Shown here: positions 27,041 through 35,200 of the stretch, in pieces
Numbering within the stretch: position 1 is the first letter of the stretch
How the letters are laid out: every line of letters begins with the position of its first letter
From: JAVJRN01 sp040218415
GTDB taxonomy: Bacteria > Bacteroidota > Bacteroidia > Cytophagales > Cyclobacteriaceae
Assembly: GCA_040218415.1 (NCBI GenBank)
Contig: JAVJRN010000067.1
Location: 62,001-126,000 of the forward strand
DNA: 64,000 nt
Reading direction: 5' to 3'
The notes under the pieces: generated by a model
The model's database searches: none
What the model saw: the letters and a program-made list of their open reading frames with translations, nothing else
What the model was told of the DNA's origin: nothing
Made by a program: the position numbers and the translations under genes

Positions 27041-29641
27041 GTGAAATCTTCAAAGACTCAGATCAGTATTATTTTTCTTGTCCTTTTAAAGTTTATATCT
27101 ATTGATGCAATGGCTCAGGTTGATCATTGGGAAAGTGTTATTTTGGAAGGAGATGATTTTAAATATAAAGTACCAAATAGTGAAATAAGTAATTGGTATA
27201 ATGAAGGTTTTGATGACAACTTATGGGAAGTAGGTAGCTCAGGTTTTGGTTACGGCGACAATGATGACGCTACGATTTTGGAAACAACCAATGTAGTGTA
27301 TCTAAGAAAGAGTTTTAATATCGTTGAAATAGGTGATATTGATATGGTGGTGTTTGATATGGACTTTGATGATGGTTTTGTAGCATATATTAATGGTGTT
27401 GAAATTTCGCGATTTCTCGTGAGTGGGGATCAACCCGCATTCGACCAACTTGCCGATGGGCTCCATGAGGCTAACCTTTATCGGGGTATTGACCCTGAGA
27501 GGTTTATCATAAGCAAAGAGGTGTTAAGAGCGGGACAAAATATTTTGGCGATAGCTGTTCATAACGAAAGCCTTACGTCTTCAGACTTAACCGCCATTCC
27601 AACATTATCTTTCGGTATTCTCTCGCAAAATGAGTTTTATCGTCCAGTTCCAGCATGGTTTGACATTCCTAATGTGTCAAGTTTTAAGTCATCAAACTTA
27701 CCCATAGTTATTATTGAAACTGACAATGGTTCTGATATTCTGAATGATCCAAGAATAACAGCGACCATGTGGATTTTGGATAGAAATGATGGAAATAGGA
27801 ATTTACTTGAAGATCAGAACAACCCTGATTTTCAAGACTATAAGGGAAAAATAGACATAGAAATAAGGGGCTCAAGTTCGCAAGACTTACCAAAAAAGCA
27901 GTTTGGTTTTACTACGTATAACAACGGTGGACTAAAAGACAATGTAAGCCTTCTGGGTATGCCAAGAGAAAATGATTGGATCCTTAATGGTTTGGCATTT
28001 GACCCGAGCTTGATCAGGGATTATCTTTCCTACAATCTTTACCGACAAATGGGAAATTATACCACAAGAACTCAATTTTGTGAGGTCCTAATTAATGGAA
28101 ATTACAATGGCTTATACGTGCTTCAGGAAAAGCTCAAAGCTGACAATAATAGGATAGATGTTAACCAAATAGAGCTCGCGGACAATAGTTTTCCGGAAAT
28201 TACTGGCGGTTACGTAATAAAGGCAGATAAGCCAAACAATGATCCTGTAGCTTTTGCAATGCCGAATTACTCGGGATGGTGGACAGAATATATACATGAC
28301 ACACCTGAACCTGAGCTTGCGACCTTTCAGCAGACAAATTATATGAAGAATTTGTTTAACTCCTTGGCTGAAGTTGCTGGAAACAATGATTTTTCAATTA
28401 CTACTGGCTCTCCATCCATTATCGATGTGCCCTCTTTTATTGATTATATGTTGATCAATGAGCTAGCGGCCAATGTAGATGCTTATCAGTTTAGCACCTA
28501 CTTTCATAAAGATAGAAATGGTAAACTTCGCGCTGGACCTATCTGGGATTGTAATCTGACTTTTGGCAATGATCTTTTTGATCTGGGTTTTGATCGTAGT
28601 AAAACAAGTGGCTGGCAGTTTTTCGACGGAGACAATGTTGGTTCCAAATTCTGGAAAGATCTATTTGATAATAATACTTATCGCTGTTATCTAAGCAGGC
28701 GTTGGTACTCACTTATTGAGCCAGGTCAGCCACTCAGTAAGAATAATATCGAAGGCTTTATCACTGAAACAAAAAGCCAAATTTCGGAAGCGATAGGAAG
28801 GGAGGAAGTCCGATGGGGTGCTATTGGAGACCATGACGCCCATATTCAGGAATTACAAAATTTCATATCGCAAAGAACTAACTGGATGTCCTCACAATTA
28901 GGATCATTTGAAACCTGTGCAGATATTACCACTCCATCGCTCACAATAACGGCAATAAACTATCATCCAGAAGATGTAGAAGACTTGGATGATTCTGATC
29001 TTGAGTTCATTCGTATTACCAATACAGGGTCACAAATAATTGATTTAGCAGGTATTTACTTTGGCGGCACAGGGTTGGTTTATCAGTTTCCTAATAATGC
29101 GAAGCTCAACGCTGGTCAACATCTCTATTTGGCCAATGATATTCAGACTTTTACTGAATTTTATAATTTTAGCCCGTTCGATGAGTTTTCAAGAAGTTTG
29201 GATAATGGAGGGCAAGCAGTCGAACTTTTAGACGCGTTTGGCAATCAAATCGATATTGTTGCATATGATGATAATTCCCCTTGGCCAGAACAAGCAGATG
29301 GTGATGGTGGGTATTTAGAGTTGATTGATTTTAATGCCGATAACAATGTGCCAGCAAACTGGAAGTCTACTATTTTCGGTATAGAAACACTACTATCCAG
29401 TGAGGTGAAGGAACCTTGGTTAAGGATTTATCCAAATCCAGCCGTAGAAAGCCTGTTGGTTAATTCAGACGATCTTATTCACGAAATTGTGCTTTTCGAC
29501 AATCAAGGAAGATTTTTAAAAAGTATCGAAGTAGATCAAAAGTTTCAAAAGCTGGATTTTTCCAACTTAAAAGCTGGTATTTACCATCTTAAGATTGTAT
29601 TGCCACATGGTGAGGTTTTTAGAAAGGTTATTCGCGAATAA
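27041..29641 (+). CDS. Secreted CotH-kinase/lamin-tail protein with T9SS sorting domain
   Basis: 866 residues, GTG start. Signal peptide ending near ISIDAMAQ; an N-terminal beta-sandwich (about 30-190); a CotH-kinase-type domain (about 215-600) with IEIRGSSSQDLPKKQFGF, NDWILNGLAFDPSLIRDYLS, GNYNGLYVLQEKLKADNNRI and GPIWDCNLTFGN; a lamin-tail domain (about 640-780) with LEFIRITNTGSQIIDLAG; and a type A T9SS C-terminal domain starting LRIYPNPAVESLLV and ending near KVIRE. CotH domains are atypical protein kinases in Bacillus; here export by T9SS to the cell surface is expected, substrate unknown. Confidence 0.9.
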   Translation: MKSSKTQISIIFLVLLKFISIDAMAQVDHWESVILEGDDFKYKVPNSEISNWYNEGFDDNLWEVGSSGFGYGDNDDATILETTNVVYLRKSFNIVEIGDIDMVVFDMDFDDGFVAYINGVEISRFLVSGDQPAFDQLADGLHEANLYRGIDPERFIISKEVLRAGQNILAIAVHNESLTSSDLTAIPTLSFGILSQNEFYRPVPAWFDIPNVSSFKSSNLPIVIIETDNGSDILNDPRITATMWILDRNDGNRNLLEDQNNPDFQDYKGKIDIEIRGSSSQDLPKKQFGFTTYNNGGLKDNVSLLGMPRENDWILNGLAFDPSLIRDYLSYNLYRQMGNYTTRTQFCEVLINGNYNGLYVLQEKLKADNNRIDVNQIELADNSFPEITGGYVIKADKPNNDPVAFAMPNYSGWWTEYIHDTPEPELATFQQTNYMKNLFNSLAEVAGNNDFSITTGSPSIIDVPSFIDYMLINELAANVDAYQFSTYFHKDRNGKLRAGPIWDCNLTFGNDLFDLGFDRSKTSGWQFFDGDNVGSKFWKDLFDNNTYRCYLSRRWYSLIEPGQPLSKNNIEGFITETKSQISEAIGREEVRWGAIGDHDAHIQELQNFISQRTNWMSSQLGSFETCADITTPSLTITAINYHPEDVEDLDDSDLEFIRITNTGSQIIDLAGIYFGGTGLVYQFPNNAKLNAGQHLYLANDIQTFTEFYNFSPFDEFSRSLDNGGQAVELLDAFGNQIDIVAYDDNSPWPEQADGDGGYLELIDFNADNNVPANWKSTIFGIETLLSSEVKEPWLRIYPNPAVESLLVNSDDLIHEIVLFDNQGRFLKSIEVDQKFQKLDFSNLKAGIYHLKIVLPHGEVFRKVIRE

Positions 29642-29658
29642 GGTTTGGGAATACTTGA

Positions 29659-29689
29659 GATTATTGCTTCGTTGAGTAAAGCAATAATC
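29659..29689. terminator. Inverted repeat between convergent genes
   Basis: An 11-base perfect stem GATTATTGCTT / AAGCAATAATC with a 9-base loop sits between the ends of the CotH gene and the TonB receptor gene. It lacks a strong T run, so it may be a bidirectional end signal or an mRNA 3'-stabilising hairpin. Confidence 0.45.
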
Positions 29690-29712
29690 ACCGAGTAACG
29701 CATCGATGGCCA

Positions 29713-31995
29713 TTAGCGATTGTTCTTTTTTGGAAGGTTCCATTTAATTCCGACATACAGTTCCCGTCCATGAATAGGAGCGTAGCTGTAAGAAGTATCA
29801 AAAGACTCGCTAAAACCAACGGGCGCATTTGGATCGTTAAAACCTACTAGTGGAGATTCATTTTGTTTAAAGTTGAAAATATTTTGGACACCTCCATAAA
29901 CTGTCCATCGTCGATTTTTTTGCCAGGTAATTTGAATATTATGAAAAGAAAAGGGACTTGATCGAGTCGGTCGAGATTCCGCTTTTCGATCTCCATTATG
30001 TATAATATCAAAAACTTCTGGAAGTTGCATGCTGCCAGTCAGCCGCATTGAATAGGCGATACTCAATGAAGGATTTGTTAGGACATAGTTAATATTTGCT
30101 AGCGCGCTAAAATTAGGAGCGAACTCAACAGGAACCTCTTCACCGTTTTCATATTCATAAACACGCTGGAAGTTAAACCCTGCTGTATAGTTGAATCCTT
30201 TGCTAAATTCCTGAGTCACATTTACTCCAATGCCTTTTGAGATAGCATGACCAGCAACGTTTGCATAAATAATCTTATCGGGAACACTGTAATCTGGGAT
30301 TATTTTATTGGTAAATCGACTGTAAAATGCGTCGATATCTAGCATTCCCTGAGAATTTCCCAAAGTAAAAACTTGATTGAAGTTAAGAGAAAGGTTTATA
30401 GACCTTTCTGGATTCAACTCCTCTTCAATAATTACTTCTCTTTGACCCGTTAAAAAAGCATGGTCTTCCGTGAAAAGATTGACGATGCGAAATCCTGTCC
30501 CAAAATTAGCTCTGAATGTTGACCAGTTCCCAATTTTGAATTTCCCCGAAACCCTTGGTGAGGGTATGATTCCATGTCGCGAATAATGGTCAATCCGCAA
30601 ACCTGTGAGAAGGGTTAAGCTACGATAAATGTTCCATTCATCCTGACCGAATACGCCTGGTATATACTGAAAATCCGGACGATTGGAAACAAGACTGTCT
30701 GCACTAAAATTGGCCGTGGCTACAGTATTATCATCATAATACTGAAGGCGTTGTGTTAGTCCATACGTAAGCTGATGTTTAGCTATTGATCGTGTGCCTA
30801 TCAAATTAAAAAAACCGATACTTTGATTCGCCTTATAAAAGTCACTGCCGTAATAGCTATTTTGATTGTGATGACTAAGGGAGTAATCTAATTTCAATTT
30901 TTGGTCTTCCAACAAGTCTAATGTACCAAAAAATTCTCCTCGATAGGTGTTGATACTTTCCCCATATATGGAATCATTTCCTCTAATTGATTTATATGCA
31001 TGATCAACAAGATAGTCTTCCACACCATTTCTTCGATCTTCGTAAAGCCATTTGGAGGCTAATGTAAAACGGAGATCATTTTTTCTCTTAAAGACTGTTT
31101 TAGAAAAAAGCGTATAGCGATTCAGGTTAATGCGATCTCCAAAACCATCATTATTGCTGTCGTCGAATCCATCGATTATCGCATAGTTAAAACCAACAAA
31201 CCCACTAACTGCATCTTTGGAAAACGCAGAAGCTACATTTCCGAATGATTCAAGATGGCTAGTGGCCATAATATCTATACTCAAAGCTGGCTGGTCTTCT
31301 GGCTTTTTTGTGATGACATTGATCACACCTGCCATGGCCTCAGAGCCATAAAGGGTTGAATTTGGACCTTTAATCACTTCAAATCTATCAACAATCATGG
31401 AGGGAATACCATTTAACCCGTACACTGAGGCAAGGTTTCCGTAAACAGGACTGCCATCAATTAAAACAGAAGTATAAGGTCCTGGCAATCCATTGATGCT
31501 GATGTTGTTGGTGAAACACACGCCACAAGCCACCACTTCCTGCACGCCGTTGATCATTTTAATTCCATCGATCAGCGATGAAGCAGCTGACGGCAAGTAG
31601 TTATTGATATGCTTCGAGGTGATGACTTCTATTTTTACTGGAGAGTTTTTCACCATCGTTGGTGTCATGGTACCAGTAATTACAATTGCGTCAAGACCCA
31701 GATCGTTTGGAGAAAGGTTGATCGATAAATTTTGACTTAAAGGCTTCACAACTAATTCTTTAACCTGAAAACCTATAGATCTTATAACAAGAGTTATAGG
31801 TTGATTAAGGTCGTGTTTGATAGAAAAATCTCCGTTCAAATTAGTCACAGCGCCTATTTCTGTGTCCTTTATTTGAATAGTTGCACCTATTAATTCCTCA
31901 TTCTTGTCTGAAAGTACTTTACCCGAGATTTCTTGCGCCTTAACGGAAAACATCGAGAAAGTTAGAAACATCAAATAGTAGAATTGTCTAAACAT
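29713..31995 (-). CDS. TonB-dependent outer-membrane receptor with a CGVC plug motif
   Basis: 760 residues. Signal peptide ending SVKAQ; a carboxypeptidase-regulatory-like domain (about 22-105, ISGKVLSDKNEELIGATIQI); a plug (about 108-235) with IKMINGVQEVVACGVCFTN (CGVC near 157-160), then NSTLYGSEAMAGVINVITKK; and a 22-strand barrel ending ELYVGIKWNLP. It imports a ligand across the outer membrane with TonB energy. The class with a CGVC plug and the operator-like palindromes upstream suggests a metal or metal-complex ligand, which is inference. Divergent from the OmpA-like gene. Confidence 0.85.
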   Translation of the reverse strand: MFRQFYYLMFLTFSMFSVKAQEISGKVLSDKNEELIGATIQIKDTEIGAVTNLNGDFSIKHDLNQPITLVIRSIGFQVKELVVKPLSQNLSINLSPNDLGLDAIVITGTMTPTMVKNSPVKIEVITSKHINNYLPSAASSLIDGIKMINGVQEVVACGVCFTNNISINGLPGPYTSVLIDGSPVYGNLASVYGLNGIPSMIVDRFEVIKGPNSTLYGSEAMAGVINVITKKPEDQPALSIDIMATSHLESFGNVASAFSKDAVSGFVGFNYAIIDGFDDSNNDGFGDRINLNRYTLFSKTVFKRKNDLRFTLASKWLYEDRRNGVEDYLVDHAYKSIRGNDSIYGESINTYRGEFFGTLDLLEDQKLKLDYSLSHHNQNSYYGSDFYKANQSIGFFNLIGTRSIAKHQLTYGLTQRLQYYDDNTVATANFSADSLVSNRPDFQYIPGVFGQDEWNIYRSLTLLTGLRIDHYSRHGIIPSPRVSGKFKIGNWSTFRANFGTGFRIVNLFTEDHAFLTGQREVIIEEELNPERSINLSLNFNQVFTLGNSQGMLDIDAFYSRFTNKIIPDYSVPDKIIYANVAGHAISKGIGVNVTQEFSKGFNYTAGFNFQRVYEYENGEEVPVEFAPNFSALANINYVLTNPSLSIAYSMRLTGSMQLPEVFDIIHNGDRKAESRPTRSSPFSFHNIQITWQKNRRWTVYGGVQNIFNFKQNESPLVGFNDPNAPVGFSESFDTSYSYAPIHGRELYVGIKWNLPKKNNR

Positions 31996-31999
31996 TTCG

Positions 32000-32007
32000 C
32001 AAATATA
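32000..32007 (-). promoter_or_regulatory. -7 promoter element of the TonB receptor gene
   Basis: Minus-strand TATATTTG is an exact TAnnTTTG match ending 4 bases before the ATG at 31995. The expected start of transcription is nearly at the start codon, so the mRNA would be leaderless or almost so. The -33 position falls inside the palindrome at 32022-32037, the layout expected of a repressible promoter. Confidence 0.55.
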
Positions 32008-32021
32008 TTAAAAAATAAAAA

Positions 32022-32037
32022 TTTAGACTAACCTAAA
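32022..32037. promoter_or_regulatory. DtxR/IdeR-box-like operator, site 1
   Basis: The plus strand carries TTTAGACTAACCTAAA; read on the minus strand TTAGGTTAGTCTAA matches 13 of the first 14 positions of the DtxR/IdeR consensus TTAGGTTAGsCTAACCTwA. It contains the palindrome TTAG-A-CTAA. It overlaps the -33 region of the TonB receptor promoter, so binding should block transcription. Confidence 0.55.
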
Positions 32038-32049
32038 AATAATAAAAGC

Positions 32050-32058
32050 TTAGGCTAA
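32050..32058. promoter_or_regulatory. DtxR/IdeR-box-like half operator, site 2
   Basis: TTAGGCTAA is a second TTAGnCTAA palindrome, its centre 27 bases from that of site 1. It lies between the two divergent genes, about 37 bases ahead of the OmpA-like start, so one regulator could control both sides. Confidence 0.45.
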
Positions 32059-32094
32059 ATAACTTCACATCGATGAGGTCGTTAGATGTAGGTG

Positions 32095-32517
32095 ATGATG
32101 CGATGCTTTGCTTTTTTTCTATTGGTATTTTACGGTGCTTTTGGCCAATCGCAAGAGCTAAAGTCCTTGGATGGTTATTTGATCAAGAGTATTTATTTTG
32201 GTGGAGGTAGCGCGTATGTAGACCATATTCAAAAACAAGAACTCATTCAATTTCTCGATTCTATTCCTGGTGTTTTGTCTTATACAATCACCATACACAG
32301 TCACACCGACAATATTGGTGGAAAGGCTTATAATGCTTGGCTAAGCCAAATGAGAAGTGAACGTACCGTCTTGATCTTAGCTGAGTATGGTTTTACTCCA
32401 GAGGCTATGGAAATTAAAGATTTCGGTATGTTGAACCCAATTTATGACAATGATACTTTAGTCGGTAGACTGAAAAACAGAAGGGTAGACATTATTTTTT
32501 GGCCACAAGTCATGTGA
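32095..32517 (+). CDS. OmpA-like C-terminal domain protein, exported
   Basis: 140 residues from ATG 32095 (a GTG at 32092 and an ATG at 32098 are alternatives). A signal peptide (MMRCFAFFLLVFYGAFGQ) is followed by a single OmpA_C-type domain: SIYFGGGSAYVDHIQKQELI, ITIHSHTDNIGGKAYNAWLS with the Asp that contacts diaminopimelate, RSERTVLILAEYG and GRLKNRRVDIIF with the Arg of the peptidoglycan-binding site. It should bind peptidoglycan on the periplasmic side. No transmembrane barrel is present. First gene of the divergent unit at the TonB locus. Confidence 0.8.
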   Translation: MMRCFAFFLLVFYGAFGQSQELKSLDGYLIKSIYFGGGSAYVDHIQKQELIQFLDSIPGVLSYTITIHSHTDNIGGKAYNAWLSQMRSERTVLILAEYGFTPEAMEIKDFGMLNPIYDNDTLVGRLKNRRVDIIFWPQVM

Positions 32518-32518
32518 T

Positions 32519-32545
32519 ATGTCCTCTCAAGGACATGAAAAGTTT
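32519..32545 (+). terminator. Weak hairpin after the OmpA-like gene
   Basis: Stem ATGTCCT / AGGACAT with loop CTCA immediately after the stop, followed by a mixed T-rich tract (GTTTTATTT). It could reduce read-through into the lipoprotein gene. Confidence 0.35.
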
Positions 32546-32578
32546 TATTTCAATACGCATCATTAATACATTCGCTTT

Positions 32579-33502
32579 ATGCGATTCAGGAATTTTTTAT
32601 TGATATCACTGATCTTTCTAAGTGGTTGTATTGGTGTTGACTATTTTGACGACCCTATTGTAGATCCTATTCTGTCCATTTCCAGTACAAAAACCAGTAT
32701 TCTAATAGGTGAGTCTTTTGAAATAGAGACAACTTTCACAAATGAATATGGTGTGGTTGAGTCTGTACCGATTACATGGCAATCCTCCAACGTAGCTATT
32801 GCTGCAATCGTAGAAGATAAAATTCTAGGAGTTTCTTCTGGCCAAGCAACGATTTTTGCTAATTATAAGGAAATCTTGAGTAATGGCATAGAAATAACAG
32901 TCGTGGGTAACTTGAATGAGGTTGCCACGGTGGAGATTACCTTACCCGATAATTTCAATACTCAATTAAATGAAGGTCAAACAGTTCAATTAACCGCTTC
33001 TTCATTCAATATTGAAGGAACAAAACTAGAGCGAGAAGAGATAGCATGGATGTCATCCAATGATAATATCGCCTCTATCAATGATACAGGCTTATTACAA
33101 GCTATTTCAATCGGAACAACTAATATAACAGCTAGTATTGACGGTGTAACAAGTGCTCCACTCGGATTTAGTATAGGCGCGCAAGTGCGAACCGGAACCT
33201 TTCAGGGTGTTGGGGGCTACAAAGTTTCAGGTTCAGTATTACTGGAAGTGAATGGAGATGGTGATCTCAAAGTTGTTTTAAGTGAAGATTTTGAAGCCGA
33301 TATAGCCTTAGGGACTTTCATATATCTGTCCAATAGCACATCAGGTATTCCAACCAGATCAGGAGGACTTGAGCTGGGTGAAATAACAAGCAATGGTGGT
33401 GTTGCTTACACTGTGAGTGATGTAGGACTGAATGACTATCAATACGTGGTAGTATTGTGCAAGCCAGCCAGTCTCACCTTCGGTTTTTCTGAACCCAAAT
33501 AA
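32579..33502 (+). CDS. Lipoprotein with two Ig-like (BIG2) domains and a DM13 domain
   Basis: 307 residues. Lipoprotein signal with lipobox FLSGC (Cys17). Two bacterial Ig-like domains follow (about 31-108 and 112-198, with ITWQSSNVAIAAI and IAWMSSNDNIASIN). From about residue 205 the sequence GTFQGVGGYKVSGSVLLE, then SEDFEADIALGTFIYLS, LGEITSNGG and YVVVLCKPASLTFGF is the DM13 pattern, including its single conserved Cys. DM13 is described as an electron-transfer-associated extracellular domain. It is probably on the outer-membrane surface or in the periplasm beside the TonB receptor. Confidence 0.8.
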   Translation: MRFRNFLLISLIFLSGCIGVDYFDDPIVDPILSISSTKTSILIGESFEIETTFTNEYGVVESVPITWQSSNVAIAAIVEDKILGVSSGQATIFANYKEILSNGIEITVVGNLNEVATVEITLPDNFNTQLNEGQTVQLTASSFNIEGTKLEREEIAWMSSNDNIASINDTGLLQAISIGTTNITASIDGVTSAPLGFSIGAQVRTGTFQGVGGYKVSGSVLLEVNGDGDLKVVLSEDFEADIALGTFIYLSNSTSGIPTRSGGLELGEITSNGGVAYTVSDVGLNDYQYVVVLCKPASLTFGFSEPK

Positions 33503-33532
33503 CTCAATTATAAAATTCTACTTCGAATTATC

Positions 33533-34387
33533 ATGAATATGAAAAAGTACATAGCGTTTTCAATTGTATTCTTATTTGCATTTAAAGTGACTTATGCAGG
33601 TGGCGGTTGGGTTTATAAAAAGGGAAAAGGTTTTTTTAAAGCAGGACAAAGTCTGATTTATGCAGATCGCTTTTTTGACGGAAACGGAGAGGTTATTGAT
33701 ATTACCACCATTGGCTTATATACTTCTAGTTTGTACGGAGAATACGGGCTCACAGATAAGCTTACTGCTATTGGTTATTTTCCTTTTTTTGTGAGGTCTA
33801 CTTTGAATGAAATAAAATTTCGTCAAAGCGGAAATTCAGTTCCTGGCGATGAAGTCAATGCTTTAGGAGATGCTCAAATTGGTTTGAAATATGGCTTCAA
33901 TCAAGAGAATCCGATTGTTTTTTCTGTCGGCCTTACGGTTGGGATTCCTTTAGGTGAAACAATGGGAGGAGAAGGTAGGATACTGCAAACGGGAGATGGT
34001 GAATGGAATCAATTATTGAGAATAGATGCAAGTCATTCTTTTTATCCCAAGCCATTTTATGCTTCAGCAACTCTAGGATTTAACAACCGTACACAAGGAT
34101 TTTCTGACGAGATACATTATGGTTTTGAGTTAGGATATACGCCAACCGAGAAAATTACGGTGATTATTAAATCGTACACAGTAAATAGTTTATACAATGG
34201 TGATGGAGTCATGACCATGTCCAATGGTATATTCAGCAATAACACTGAATACTTTTCTATCGGGCCTGAGCTTATTTATGGTATTACAAGCGATTTTGGC
34301 TTTACCGCTGGCGCTGGGTTTGCTTTTTCTGGTAAAAGAATACTCGCGTCACCTAATTGGTCTGCTGGCTTATTTATGACTTTTTAG
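33533..34387 (+). CDS. Outer-membrane beta-barrel protein of the TonB locus
   Basis: 284 residues. A signal peptide ending FKVTYAGGG precedes repeated amphipathic strands with aromatic girdles (GFFKAGQSLIYADRFF, LYGEYGLTDKLTAIGYFPFF, QIGLKYGFNQ, ASATLGFNN) and a terminal Phe in SAGLFMTF, the usual C-terminal barrel signature. It resembles the broad MetA-pathway/transporter barrel group of unknown substrate. It ends 37 bases before the convergent truA gene. Third gene after OmpA-like and DM13 lipoprotein, so it likely acts with them. Confidence 0.75.
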   Translation: MNMKKYIAFSIVFLFAFKVTYAGGGWVYKKGKGFFKAGQSLIYADRFFDGNGEVIDITTIGLYTSSLYGEYGLTDKLTAIGYFPFFVRSTLNEIKFRQSGNSVPGDEVNALGDAQIGLKYGFNQENPIVFSVGLTVGIPLGETMGGEGRILQTGDGEWNQLLRIDASHSFYPKPFYASATLGFNNRTQGFSDEIHYGFELGYTPTEKITVIIKSYTVNSLYNGDGVMTMSNGIFSNNTEYFSIGPELIYGITSDFGFTAGAGFAFSGKRILASPNWSAGLFMTF

Positions 34388-34423
34388 ACATTGAAGTGTA
34401 TAAATTGTATCAGATTAATTGGG

Positions 34424-35200
34424 TTAATAATCTATTTGGTGAAGAACCAAACCAGACGAAGGAGCCACGTGTTTGATTTGGTCACCGTTAAAATTGATAA
34501 GTGATTCTTTTACGTCTTCTGGCTGCCAAACGCCTCTGCCAACTTCCACCAATGCACCCATCATTAAACGCACCTGATAGCGCATAAAACCAGATCCAAC
34601 GACTCTGAAATAATAAGATTTTTGCGGTGCAAAATTGGCTTTAATCTCCTCATTGTCTTCGATAGCTGCTACTGAAACTTCCCTTTCCATTCTGGTTCCT
34701 TGAGTCGGTTTACTTACGTATCTCTTAAAATTGTGTAATCCTTCAAAATACTTCACCGCCTTTTTCATTGCCTCAAGATTAAGTTGGTTGCCAAAATCTC
34801 TAATTAATGGGGCATTGAATGGGTGAGATTTTTCACCAGAAGAGAAGTAATAACGATATTCTTTTTGATTAACATCTTGTATCACATTGAATTCTTTGGA
34901 GACTTCCGAAACAGACTTCACTCGAATATCCGAAGGTAGATTCTTATTAAGCGAGTGGAGCAACTTTTCGGGTGTTTGGGGATTATTGATGAATAATTCA
35001 AAGGCATAATCGTTGGCAGAAACCTTTGCATCTGTTCGCCCACAACCTAAGGTTCGATAATCGTCATCGGTTAAGATAAAATCCATGGTTTTATCAATCA
35101 TACCATGAATAGTTTTTAGCCCATTTTGCTTCTGCCAACCATGATATCTAAAACCTAAAAACTCAATTCTGATTAAGTAAAAAAAAGACCAGTTTGCCAT
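34424..35200 (-). CDS. truA: tRNA pseudouridine(38-40) synthase family (TruA)
   Basis: 258 residues. The catalytic Asp is in GCGRTDAKVSA (about residue 54); other TruA blocks are FRYHGWQKQ near the N terminus, NFKRYVSKP and SGFMRYQVRLMMGALVEVG near the C terminus. The family consensus after the Asp is AGVHA; here the residues are AKVSA, so this is a divergent TruA, perhaps a paralogue with another target. It starts directly at the stop of the SDR gene upstream, in one operon with it. Confidence 0.8.
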   Translation of the reverse strand: MANWSFFYLIRIEFLGFRYHGWQKQNGLKTIHGMIDKTMDFILTDDDYRTLGCGRTDAKVSANDYAFELFINNPQTPEKLLHSLNKNLPSDIRVKSVSEVSKEFNVIQDVNQKEYRYYFSSGEKSHPFNAPLIRDFGNQLNLEAMKKAVKYFEGLHNFKRYVSKPTQGTRMEREVSVAAIEDNEEIKANFAPQKSYYFRVVGSGFMRYQVRLMMGALVEVGRGVWQPEDVKESLINFNGDQIKHVAPSSGLVLHQIDY

